Shown: piece by piece, positions 32,766-43,635 of the stretch
How the letters are laid out: each line of letters starts with the position of its first letter
Numbering within the stretch: position 1 is the stretch's first letter
Assembly: GCA_029255685.2 (NCBI GenBank)
Contig: CM055312.2
Span: forward strand, 1,574,649 to 1,638,648
Reading direction: 5' to 3'
DNA from: Silene conica
Taxonomy: Eukaryota; Streptophyta; Magnoliopsida; Caryophyllales; Caryophyllaceae
Length of the DNA: 64,000 nucleotides
Made by a program: the position numbers and the translations under genes
The notes under the pieces: generated by a model
What the model saw: the letters and a program-made list of their open reading frames with translations, nothing else
Database searches by the model: none
What the model was told of the DNA's origin: nothing

Positions 32766-35700
32766 TCAAGAACTATTTTCATCACTTCTACTCTTATGAA
32801 ATTTACACAAAATTACATAAACAATCAAACTTATTGTGCTTAGCATAGCAAGAAGCCAGTAATACTTATCAAGCCTCGCTATCGTCATATCATCGGAAAA
32901 CCAGCTCTGTTTCCCTTGTCGCGCATTCACGATTTCAATCACCGATATCATAAGGGCACTAAGAAAACTCCCTACCCCAAACACACTAGTATACAAGGCT
33001 ATTCCCATGGTTTTCATCTTAACCGGGACTTCACCGTAGAAAAACTCTTGCATTCCGACCACAGTGAAAATGTCTGATATCCCAAGTAGTATGTATTGTG
33101 GTAGTAACCAAAATATACTTAGTGATGGAGTTTTAAGTCTTTTTTCCTCTGTTAGTGCAGCAATTACCATCGCGATGATGGACAGGACCATTCCGGCTCC
33201 CATTCTTTGCAACACGGTTATACCTCTTTCGTTCCTTGTGATAACCCGGGCAAACGGGATTAGAAGCTTGTCATATAAGGGCATTAGCAGGATAATTGAG
33301 ATGGTAATCGCGGCTTGGAGAGTTGCAGGTGGGATCTTGAAGTTGGGTCCGATTGTTCGCTTCATTGTCATCCCTTGCTTTGTAAAGAATGTTGCTGGTT
33401 GTTGGAAGATTACAGCAAATAGTAGTAGCATTGTCCATATTGGGAAGAGCCTTAGGGTTACCTTGACATTGTCCGAAAAGCGGATTCCGGAGGGTTGTTC
33501 CTCATTTGAGTCCTTGCTTCCAACCAGCTTTTGAGAAGAGAGTTGATCCTCCTGCAGTCTGATGAACACAGGAGATTAGGCATCGTTCTTTCTGGCTTAA
33601 TTTCAGCTCATTTAAGTATTAATTATGTTCAGTTCAGTTCACCTTTGTTCCATTCAATTCAGCTCGTTTCAGCCGAAAAGAACAAGGCATAAATCAGTTA
33701 CACTACGATACATCCAAAATGAACTGACTCGACCTTATTCAAAGTATAGTTTAGTTCTATTGACTCCTTGCTTCTAACCAGCTTTTGAGGAGAGAGTTGA
33801 TCCTCCTGCAGTCTGATCACACGAGACTAAGACTCTGTTCTTTCTGGCTTAATTTCAGCTCATTTCAGTTTTGCTAAGCTGTATTCGTTAAATTTTATTC
33901 ATATGCAATCAATTATGTTAAGTTCAGTTCAGTTCACCTGTGTTCCACTCAATTTAGTTCAATTAAGTTGTACTTCACTTAATTCAATTCAGCTCGTTTC
34001 AGCCGAAAAGAACATGACATAAATCAGTTACACTTACGATACATCCAAAATGAACTGACTCGACGTTATTGAAAGTCTAGTTTAGTTCTATTGACGTACT
34101 CATTTAAGTTTTGCTTAGTTATATTCCGTTACATTTTATTTACATCCAATCAATTATGTTCAGTTCAGTTCACCTATGTTCCACTCAATTTAGTTCAATT
34201 TAGCTCGTTTCAGCCGAAAAGAACATGGCATAAATCAGTTACGATACATCCAAAATGGACTGACTCGACCGTATTCAAAGTATAGTTTAGTTCTATTGAC
34301 ATATATATAAGTCGAAAGCAGAATGCTTACTCAAGCTCAGGAACAGAGACCCTGCACTCAGATCGACAACTTCGACATTTGAACACCTTGATGACAGCAG
34401 TTTTAAGCCCTTGACACGCAGCTACGAGTGGCTTACGATCAGCAATAACGTCCATGCCGGTATCACACTTATAGAATCTGTGCCCACATGAAAAGAAGAC
34501 ATTTGATGCAGCCATGACCAAAGTAGGGACAGCAAAGCCGAGAGACCAGCCGAAAGTATCCTGGATGTAGGACATGATAGAGACTCCTAGAAGGCTACCA
34601 CTGCAAACACCAAAGTACCACCAGGTGAAGAAGACGGTCTTTCTCGAGGAACCCGTCTTGTCCGTTTGGTTGGAGGGAAGGGTTTCGTCTTCACCAAGTT
34701 GTTCTACTCCGAATGCCTGCAATGACGGATTGTAGCCGCCTTGGCCTAAGGATACTAAGCAGAGTGACCAGAACATGATGGCTGTTGATGTACTCTTGCT
34801 TGTTGGAAATGGCCATGCCCATTCAAATGTTGTCGTTGTCAATGCCGCAAGGCCCTATTCACAGTGTCGGACCCAGAAATTCAGATAATTAGTCAAAGAA
34901 TATTCGATCTAACAAAATTTATTGCAATTGAAAATTTGGTGAGACGAGTCTACGTAGGTGTCGAATTAATTATCAGTTTTAACTTTTGATTGAATTATTG
35001 CGAGAAAAAATCGCGCTATAGCAAATTACCCCTAATTATGTATTATGTGCAAATTAATCCTAAGTTTCACTTGTAACAAATTAGCAGCATATGTTTCCAA
35101 TTAAATTAAAGTAAAATCCACTCGTATTATTTTCTATTATAAAAACCATTTTAAATGTTTCTAATAGAAATTAAATACAATAATTACATATTCAATGAAA
35201 AATGTAAACCAAAATTAATATAAACAAAAATGTAATCATGTGACCTTTGATTGTAATTTCACTAAAAATTATGATATTATGAATATTTCTCCACCAAAAT
35301 AAATAAAAATATATATTTAAATATGATTTTTAGTAATGAGGAATTTTTGGAATAATGTTTGATCAATAATTTTAACTTCTAATAATAGTAAAATATTTAT
35401 TTTGTAAATTTCATTCTTAAAAAATAAGATATGTGGTTAATTGTACACAGAGATGAATTTATGGGGCTGATTTGCTACATTTATAAATTAGAAGGCTTAA
35501 TTGCATATAGTATCAAACTTATGGAGTTGATTTGTTATATTTCACGAGAAAAAGTTATAACATACACGATATTTTCGCAGGTACAACCTTCAATTTTAAA
35601 CAATAAAAACTACTCGTAAATTTTAAATTAAAAATGTATCATTACCAAATATGACTTTTAATTTAGAATCCTAAATTCTTATTTTGAATTGAACCTCTCA

Positions 35701-38468
35701 AATTTCTTAGACCGGCTTGACTACGAGTTTTAGGACGAGGCTACTAGCTAGGTTTTGGATTTAACATAATTATTATACCCCTAGTTATTATTATTAGTTA
35801 AATTTAAAACTACAAAATTAGAATCAAAACCCTTTTACAAAATTTATAATGTATTAACCAATATTTACTAAAATAATATCAAACAAAGTTATGGGACTAC
35901 AAACCACAAATATGGGCGTTATAATTTTCAATCTCTACCCATATAGACGGGTGTGATTAAAAAATCGTTGCCAAATAATACAAAATGTATTTTGTGTAAC
36001 GGATATGAATATGAATATGGACGAGTCTGCGACATCCACTAATATAATAGATAAAAGTATTTCATACTTAACATATGAATATGAATATTAATGGAGGAGC
36101 CTACGACATCCACTCATATCCTTTATAAGATTTAGATTGTTGACAAATTTTGATCCACAAACTTACAATCACTTAGATATAGTGATTTAGCTAATAAAAT
36201 CTTAATTAATTCATAATTTAAGTGATTAGGCATGTTAAGATCAAGTTTAATAAAAGCATTAGAAAGTGCATTCACCCGTGGACACCATTAATTAAACCCA
36301 TTACACATTTATATTGCAATCTCAAAAGCAAAGGTTTCAATTTTTTATCACTCGTTCTAACTTTGTCTTCCACTAATTATTGTATTATTTTTTTGATGAC
36401 GTGGGAATTGAATTCCCGGGTTTATACATTTTCGCACCACCACATAGATCATATAAGGTTAACTGATCATTGCCTTTGCTGGTAGTCGAACATGTGACCT
36501 CTCAACTTCTGCATTTTTGCAGAGTTCCAAGGTTTAACCCAGCTACCAGTCTACCGCTGGACTAACGTCACTTAGTTACTAATTATTGTATTTGATGACG
36601 AAATTTGTAAACCAAAAAAGATAATTAATTTTGTCAGGACTTTAATCAAATTATTTAATCATTCATGTCTTTTGCTATTTAAGCCAACATTTTTCTATGT
36701 TTCAACCATCTAATTATGGTCATTTATGTCAAGTGGTACTACAAATATTTCCCAACATTATTATCAAAGAAATAGAAGCAACATACATATAAATAGATAA
36801 GATGCAAGTACACGTTACAATGCATTTAAGGTTAAAATTTTTATACTATTTTGATAGTGACGGAGATAAAACTTGAATTTAAGGGTCTGAATAATTTGAA
36901 AGCGACAAACGGATAAGGACAAGGTATACCAAAAAACAATTAATCAAAAATTCAAAAAATCTTGCTAAAGTTTTTAAAATATCATTTGCTAAAGGTGGCG
37001 ACCCTGGCGAGCGTCTATGTTACTCGACTAACCCCCTAACTCCACCAGACCACCACTAATTATGAACTAAAGATCAATTATATTTTATTTAAAAAGATTG
37101 TTCATTATAATGAACCATAAACATATTTAAAACATACGATTCTATTTCAGATAAAAGATACCATTGTTTGACATTTTTATCACGAATTTTAAACTATCGA
37201 CCGACCGAGACGAAGGAAGTGAGTTAATAATTAGGTGGTAGGCAAGCTTAATCAAAACTCTCTTCATTAATTTTAGCTACCTTGGCTTTTCTTCCAATTA
37301 ATGTGTTCGATTTGTAGTAATTAATTTACCTAATTAATGCAACTCCAACCTTTTCTAAATCTTCCCCACACTGTATTGAAAGTTCACAAATTTTATTTTA
37401 CTAGTAGAAAAATGATCACTTTGATTAAATAGTGACTATTTTTTTGTTTAAAAAATGACTTATTGTTTAAAAGTGGTCACTATTTATCAAAAAGTGACTA
37501 CTTTTTACCATAAAATGTCAAATTTTACCAAAAAAATACGGGATGAAATCGTCGTACAGGAAAACTAGGATTGAAAGTTTAACATGCTTTAAGCTAAGCT
37601 ATTATTTCACTACATACTTCCATTTTTTCACTATCAATAATGTGAGTACATACAACGCTATATGCAATAATCATTTAGGAACAAATTTGTGTAATAAAAA
37701 ACGTGATTTTAAATTAACCATTTTCTCCTAAATAGACTAAACCTTATTTATGACATGTTTCATACATGCACCTAGATAACATTTTTAGCTATATTTTTTT
37801 CATATCAATGTTTTTTATTACACATGTTTTAAGACATTTATATAATGTTATTTTGTCTTTAATTATAACGCCATAATAACAAAAGTTAATAACACAAAAA
37901 TTACCACCATAGGTAAGCCACGTGGCGGTTGTATATAATTTCAAAACTGCCACTGTAGGGTTACTTATAGTGACGGTTTTATAGCGACATGATTGTTAGT
38001 TTCATGTTTTTTTTGTGTCGGTTATAAAACCGCCACCATAGGTAAGCTACAATGTTGGTTGTATGTAATTTCAGAACCGCCACCCTAGGGTTATAACTTA
38101 TAGTGTCGGTTTTCATTTTAGAAGACCAGAACCGCCCCTACAAGGTTGTAAAAAGGTTGGTGATAGAAATAACAACTAACCAAGATATAGATGAAAGAGG
38201 AAGTGAGTATAGTAGAGTAATGATCTCGTAGAGAATCCGCAATAGGAGCCACCAAGAGAGGCATAATTGACGTAAATCCACACCATGTATTGACGCTTTT
38301 CGCCGCCGTCGAGTTGCTCATCTTAATAACGTCCGTAAGATATACTACTAAATTTGATGCCACCCCTTTGAACGCAAACCTCTCCATTCCTGCTATCACT
38401 GTAATAATAACCACGAGACCCGTCCATGTTATCGTACACCTTAGCCAATTCAGATAACTCGGTTTATA
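32766..38468 (-). CDS. NRT1/PTR family transporter, NPF5 type (first exon unresolved)
   Basis: Three exons are secure: complement(join(32766..33558, 34331..34854, 38181..about 38468)). Junctions between them are GT-AG and in frame. The upstream limit 38468 is where the frame closes, not a proven splice site. A candidate first exon, an ATG reading MAGGGQSFRSLNN, lies at about 39084-39142, but its phase-1 end does not fit any acceptor I can find, so the N-terminus is unresolved or broken. Seen: first transmembrane segment with [15 protein letters not shown], the PTR2-type stretch [19 protein letters not shown], then [20 protein letters not shown] and [15 protein letters not shown] typical of the NPF5 clade. 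The ExxER motif of helix 1 reads AGMER, so its first Glu is missing. By family it is a 12-helix proton-coupled carrier for nitrate, peptides or specialised metabolites; substrate unknown. Confidence 0.82.
33510..34280. repeat. Tandem duplications in an NPF intron that copy the start of exon 4
   Basis: The exon 4 start with its acceptor (33510-33560) is copied at about 33765-33820 (CCAGCTTTTGAGGAGAGAGT, then TGATCCTCCTGCAGTCTGAT). Between and after these copies, three Tourist-family segments recur (about 33577-33692, 33833-34022 and 34099-34232). Each is followed by AAATCAGTTAC and TACATCCAAAATG. The unit is roughly 255-320 bp, present two and a half to three times. Confidence 0.8.
36387..36577 (-). 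mobile_element. tRNA-derived SINE in the NPF intron
   Basis: On the minus strand the element starts with an A-box-like TAGTCCAGCGGTAGACTGG (complement of 36547-36566) and has a B-box-like GTTCGACTACC (complement of about 36481-36491). It is flanked by a 15-bp direct repeat ACTAATTATTGTATT (36372-36386 and 36578-36592), and a T-run on the plus strand suggests an A-tail. The A-to-B spacing is longer than in a tRNA, so an insert or drift is likely. Confidence 0.55.
37890..38115. repeat. CACTA-like subterminal repeats
   Basis: Two tandem units of about 120 bp share CACCATAGGTAAGC, GGTTGTATGTAATTTC, ACCGCCAC and TATAGTG(A/T)CGGTTTT. GGCGGTT/AACCGCC repeats of this type are typical of CACTA transposon ends, but no complete terminus is visible. 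Confidence 0.45.
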
Positions 38469-39654
38469 CTATTTCATGTCTTCTCATTTGTTAGATGCGA
38501 TAATGCATGCATGCAACGTAGAAATCAGAATTTTTAAAATTACTCATTTTTTTAATTTTTTCCTAAAATTACTTCCTCAAGTTGCATTTTTTACTTAAAT
38601 TGTTCCAAATTCCAGTTTTAGTGACTTATTTCGTCTATTTTTGAACATATTCTGTTTGTAGCTTGACAAATCTATACTTTGGAAGGTATAAATATGTAGA
38701 CAAATGTAAAAGGGTTCAAAAAACCGAGGAAATAAATCAACTCAAATCGGTTTTTTTGAAGCAATTTTAGGAAAAAAAATGCAATTTAATGAAATAATTT
38801 AGCAAAAAATGCAACTTAAAGCAGTAATTTTAAAAAAATTGATTTAAAAGAGAGTAAAATCTAATTTACTCTTTAAAATATAAATACTATACTATATAAG
38901 GTTGAACTGGGTGTAAATAATCTAAATATAGAAAGATTAAAATTTGATGATAATGACACTACGATAACGGGTAATTTCAAAAATAAACGGTAACATATTA
39001 AGTATACAAAAGATGAAGTAATACTCCGTTTATCTATTTCAAAACCGGAAGATAAATAGAGTAATAACGAGAGTCGAAAATGTACCTATAAGCATGATAC
39101 ATGGGTTGTTTAAGCTTCTAAAACTCTGTCCTCCTCCAGCCATTTATGAAATAATAATAAAGAGAATTGTGGATTTAATTTGATATATAAGATGATGAAA
39201 ATTGTAGAATTAATAATAAAAATTGAACTTTTTAATTGTAATTGTAATTGTAATATAATGCATGTGTTACTAACATTATTGCTATATTTCTTATGGTTTT
39301 ATTAATTCAAGTTTTATTTTTCATAAAAGGAAATATAATTGTTCATTTATATCATGACATTATTGTATGTGACCATCATTTTATATTGGAGTCCTTGTTC
39401 CTTATAAAAGGCAAATCATTTAGCTTTTCTTTGTTTTCTTGTCGTGGTGCTATTGGACACTAGACTATGCACTAAAATCGAATTTGCTAAATTCTTCAAG
39501 AATTATTGATATTCTACATGTGGAATTATATACTAATGTTTATAAAACTTATGTTAAATGTTGCTATATATATTATGTTAATAATAATAATAATACATTA
39601 TAGGATTCGATGCTAGAATAATTAAATCACAAAAAAGAATTATACAACCAGGTG
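38469..39654. other. Upstream part of the NPF gene and flank
   Basis: The candidate NPF first exon is at about 39084-39142 (minus). The stretch 38500-38900 contains short inverse copies of TTTTTTGAAGCAATTTTAGG-type sequence, suggesting a decayed foldback element. There is no other gene. Confidence 0.35.
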
Positions 39655-39913
39655 AAGGGGCGAACCCATACATAATTGTTTATTAGGGTAGCGAAAGGTT
39701 GAAATGCATGTGATAGGATTCAAACCGGGGTTACCAGATTGGAAACCAGAGTATTACCATTGAACCACAAGTTTTTTATTATATATAATGGGATATTATT
39801 TATTTATAACTATTCAACAATATTTGGAGTAACAAAAACCCGACTTCTAAGTCAATGCTTTTAAGTTTGGGGTAATAACAACAACCCTTTGTTACTACGT
39901 GGGTTTGCCCCTG
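39655..39913. mobile_element. hAT-type MITE
   Basis: The ends are AAGGGGCGAACCCAT and the inverse of GTGGGTTTGCCCCTG. An 8-bp duplication with one mismatch flanks it (ACCAGGTG at 39647-39654, ACCAGATG at 39914-39921). It is the same family as 21454-21693. The interior has a GGATTCAAACCGGGGTTACC phrase. Confidence 0.65.
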
Positions 39914-41738
39914 ACCAGATGTACAGGAACACCGTACAATCATGATGCATTTAATTGAGTTTATGTACATATTTTTTGAGCTTTTAAACTATTTTGAGTT
40001 ATATTTTATTTTTTACGTTAAAATTTAAATAAACTTGAACTTATATGTATTGTGTTTTAGTTGTGTAATAATTTGCAAAACTCAAAGTTCATAAATTTTA
40101 CAATATAACTCATATTATTTTTACAAAAGCTCGAAATCTCCATTAAAAACTCAAAATATTTATAGTCAATTGTATACATCTGATTGTATAATCCACCTAT
40201 TATAATTAAATTGTTAATTCAAGGGTTTGGATGTAATTACTTTTGGCTTAATATGATGACATGTGAATATTACAAGTATTATCCGTGATCATAAATTAAT
40301 CTTCAATTAAAAATGTTAAAAAATGAGTTAGTGCTACTTAATGGTGCCAAGTTCAATAAATACTATGTTTATACCAAATTATTTTATTTACTTATGATTA
40401 GATTTTAAAAATATTTTATGTTAATATGGTAGCACTTTTCATTATAAAATTCTCGTATATATGTTAATCTACATTCTAACCAATTTGAAATTCATGTATG
40501 AGTATTTCACGTGTGTTGAGAATATATGGATATACTTTTCTGTTTCGATTAATATTTATTATTTTCTTTTATTTTTGGATGTATTTGTCAATAGTTATCA
40601 TGTCCATCTAAAAGACTATTATAAAAGTACTCAACCTCGCATTTTTTTTGATCTATGTGCCAAGTCTAACTATTTGTAATAACTAATAAATGGGACGGAG
40701 GGAGTAGTTTACTAATTTTAAAATCAAATGAGTGGGCTTTAAGGTGATCTATTCCCTGTTTATGTGGATGTACTAGAGGATCGCATCATGAATACCGTTT
40801 CAAAGCCCAAAAACTTGGGTATGATGATTTAAATTGTACTTTTATTTGAATGAAGATTTATTCTTTTTTTTTCGGACTTAATTTTATTTAACTTAATTTA
40901 TAATAGTTCAAATAAAAATAAACTGACTGCAATAATATGATGAAGTTGACATTATCTTCTTTTTAAACCATTCTTCAATAAAATTTAATAGATGTAAGTA
41001 GCAATAAAACATATTTCTAGATTCATATGTACCTAATTCTGAATATACAAAAAGTTTAGAAAGCGGTTTCTCGATAATCTTAACGAGAAACCTCTCACAT
41101 ATTAAGGATAATATTTTATTTTATTTTTACCATGTCTCGCGATAACCTAGCAAAAAACGGTCTCACAACAAACTTATTGTTCTGAATATGGGGAGTGAGT
41201 ACATATTGCATGGAGGGTGCGTGCGTACGCTGATCACTATTATTGTAGTGCGTTTGAACTTTGACGACATGATGTGCATAGATGTACAATTATTTGTGAA
41301 TCATAGAAATGGCCAATTAAAGGGGATTCAAGCACGACTGCTTTATTATACACTTTGCAAGAATAAAAACGGTTTTTCTAACGTGTGATATAAAGACATG
41401 CACAATAATAAGTCGAATATGAAATTTTCACTATTTATAGTTAAAGTAAATTTATATTTACATTTCTCATTAGAATATGTTGTGAATCTAAATACATATA
41501 GATTTTGCTCCTCATGAATATGCGTATAGAGTTTAACGTATTATATATAATAAAATGATGATCAAGTAATTTTATCTGAGATTGTCACACAATAAATTAG
41601 TGAGACCATATTAAATAACATATTAACTAAAAGTCCTAAAAAATATGGAAACATACCAAAGGATTACGGAAAATAAAATATAACACCATACGATAAAATG
41701 TATTAACATTATTTCTGAAATGGGTATTAATTAAAAAA
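39914..41738. other. AT-rich intergenic DNA, no gene seen
   Basis: Only short spurious frames. A GGGACGGAGGGAGTAG phrase at about 40692-40707 looks like one end of a Stowaway-type MITE whose other end I could not find. Confidence 0.45.
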
Positions 41739-42449
41739 GGGTTTTTTGTCTAACACCACCTTTAAAAAACTTTTTCTTCCAAACACCACCTTTAAAAAAA
41801 TAATTTGTCAAACACTACCTTTAATAAAAACTTTTTTTGTCAAACACCACATTTTGGCCAAAGTTTCAGCGTTTGTGATGGGGCGACTTTCAGTCGATGT
41901 TTGAGATAACAAACAAGGTTAGTTTAAAGTGTTCTTGAACTCGTTGGAAAGGTGGGAGTACAGGCTTTCCAACGGCTGTCAACACGGTGGTCAAAAGTGT
42001 CCTTATGTGGGGTAGATTGATGTGTAAAGTAAGGCTAGCCACATAGGGTTAATGTATGTTGAAATAGGATTTTTCGTGGGTCAATTCACTCCCATTGAAC
42101 CACCACTTGCACCAACGACCACCACAGTGAATTTCTAGCTATTTCTCTTACCAACCTTACTTTACACATCAATCTACCCCACATAAGGACATCTTTGACC
42201 ATCGTGTTGACAACCGTTGGAAAGCCTGTACTCCCACCTTTCCAACGAGTTAAAAAACACTCTAAACCGACATCGTTTGCTGTCTCAAACATCGACTGAA
42301 AGTCACTCTATCACAAACGCTGAAACTTTGACCAAAATGTGGTGTTTGACAAAATTTTTTTATTAAAGGTGGTGTTTGACAAATTATTTTATTAAAAAGT
42401 GGTGTTTGAAAGAAAAAGTTTTTTAAAGGTGGTGTTAGACAAAAAAACC
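41739..42449. mobile_element. Foldback Mutator-like element with long inverted arms
   Basis: 711 bp with arms of about 300 bp (41739-42040 and 42140-42449) that are close inverse copies around a loop of about 100 bp. A perfect 9-bp duplication ATTAAAAAA flanks it (41730-41738, 42450-42458), which is the Mutator signature. Near each end, GTGGTGTTTGACA-type phrases recur four times. It is non-autonomous. Transcription through it would give a long hairpin RNA. Confidence 0.85.
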
Positions 42450-42458
42450 ATTAAAAAA

Positions 42459-43143
42459 TTTCATTAGTAACATCTAAATAGGCATGAAAGAAATAAGCTT
42501 GTAATTTGTAAGTATTAAAATGGTCTTGTAACAATGTATTATAAAGCCGATCTTATATAATAGTTTGTATACAAAAATAGTACCAAATTCACACCAAAAC
42601 TTTTACCCATTTGTTAACAACATTTTGGAAATTTATTTCGAAATAATTCATGTCAATACATTGACGTAAATTACAAGTTATTATATAGGTAAAAAAATGA
42701 AAACATAATTGGTCAGAAACATGTTTTTTTGCAAAAAGTAATGTTTTCTTTAAAATAATTAAATTTAGTATATATGTAAAAATAATATCTCTTTCGTATA
42801 ATATAATAAACTTTAATACTTAAATTAACAAGAAATGTTAGTGATTCAGTGGTTTAAAACTTGATATGTTACCCGACAGTTAGAGGCTCAAGTCTTGTAG
42901 AATCGAACCCGGGCACTTGCCCCATTTGCCCCCTTGAATCCGCCCATGTTACCATTCATGTCTAAACATGTTACCGTACAATCTTTCCTTTCCCATCGAC
43001 GATTCAATCTCCCGTATTATATTGCTATATTCATGCATCAACTTTTAATCTTAAGATCGGGAAGAATTTCATAAGAGAGAATTGATTATTGATATGGTGT
43101 GTTACATGATTTATGATGAGCCATTTATAATAGCTCACATTTC
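42459..43143. other. Intergenic, no gene seen
   Basis: At 42840-42950 a tRNA-like phrase (AGAATCGAACCCGGGC near 42899) may be a SINE remnant. Otherwise AT-rich. Confidence 0.35.
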
Positions 43144-43635
43144 ATTAAACCTAACCCTAGTTTAACATACCCTAATCGGCCTTAATGGGTCTCATACATT
43201 TCGGTAAATCCTAACCCTAGTTTAACATACCCTAGTCAGTCCTAATGGGTCTCATACATTTCATTAAACCCTAACCCTAGTTTAACATACCCTAGTCGAC
43301 CCTAATGGGTCTCATATCCTAATATTTAACGCGAGTTCCGAATTCCGCTCTCACCGGACTCGTCCATCATGGCAAAAAGCTTGACCAATTAAACCCTAAC
43401 CCTAGTTTAGCCTACTCTAGTCGGCCCTAATGGGTCTCATACATCTCATTAAACCCTAACCCTAGTTTAACATACCCAGTCAGCCCTTATGGGTCTCATA
43501 CATTTCATTAAACCCTAACCCTAATTTAACATACTCTAGTCGATCCTAATAAGTCTAATATCCTAATATTTAACGTGAGTTCCCAATTCCGCTCTCGCAA
43601 CGACTCATCCATCATGGCAAAAAGCTTGACCAATG
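43144..43635 (+). repeat. Telomere-like higher-order tandem repeat
   Basis: Two larger units (43144-43388 and 43389-43635, about 246 bp each) are each made of three monomers of about 60 bp. The monomers carry AAACCCTAACCCTAG, then TTTAACATACCCTAGTC and TAATGGGTCTCATACATTTC. Each unit closes with a distinct segment of about 75 bp (CTAATATTTAACGYGAGTTC to GGCAAAAAGCTTGACCAAT). CCCTAAACCCTAA-like monomers recall plant telomere repeats but lie in a longer unit. Confidence 0.85.

Larger units (their letters stand above)
34855..38180. other. Large NPF intron
   Basis: A 3.3-kb intron, AT-rich, with a SINE at 36387-36577 and CACTA-like repeats at about 37890-38115. I see no internal gene. Confidence 0.55.

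Noticed and set aside
42086..42292. 68-residue open frame
   Set aside because: It lies within the right arm of the foldback Mutator-like element and has no conserved features.
43144..43635. CRISPR-like array
   Set aside because: The repeats are adjacent telomere-like monomers without unique spacers, in a plant nuclear context.
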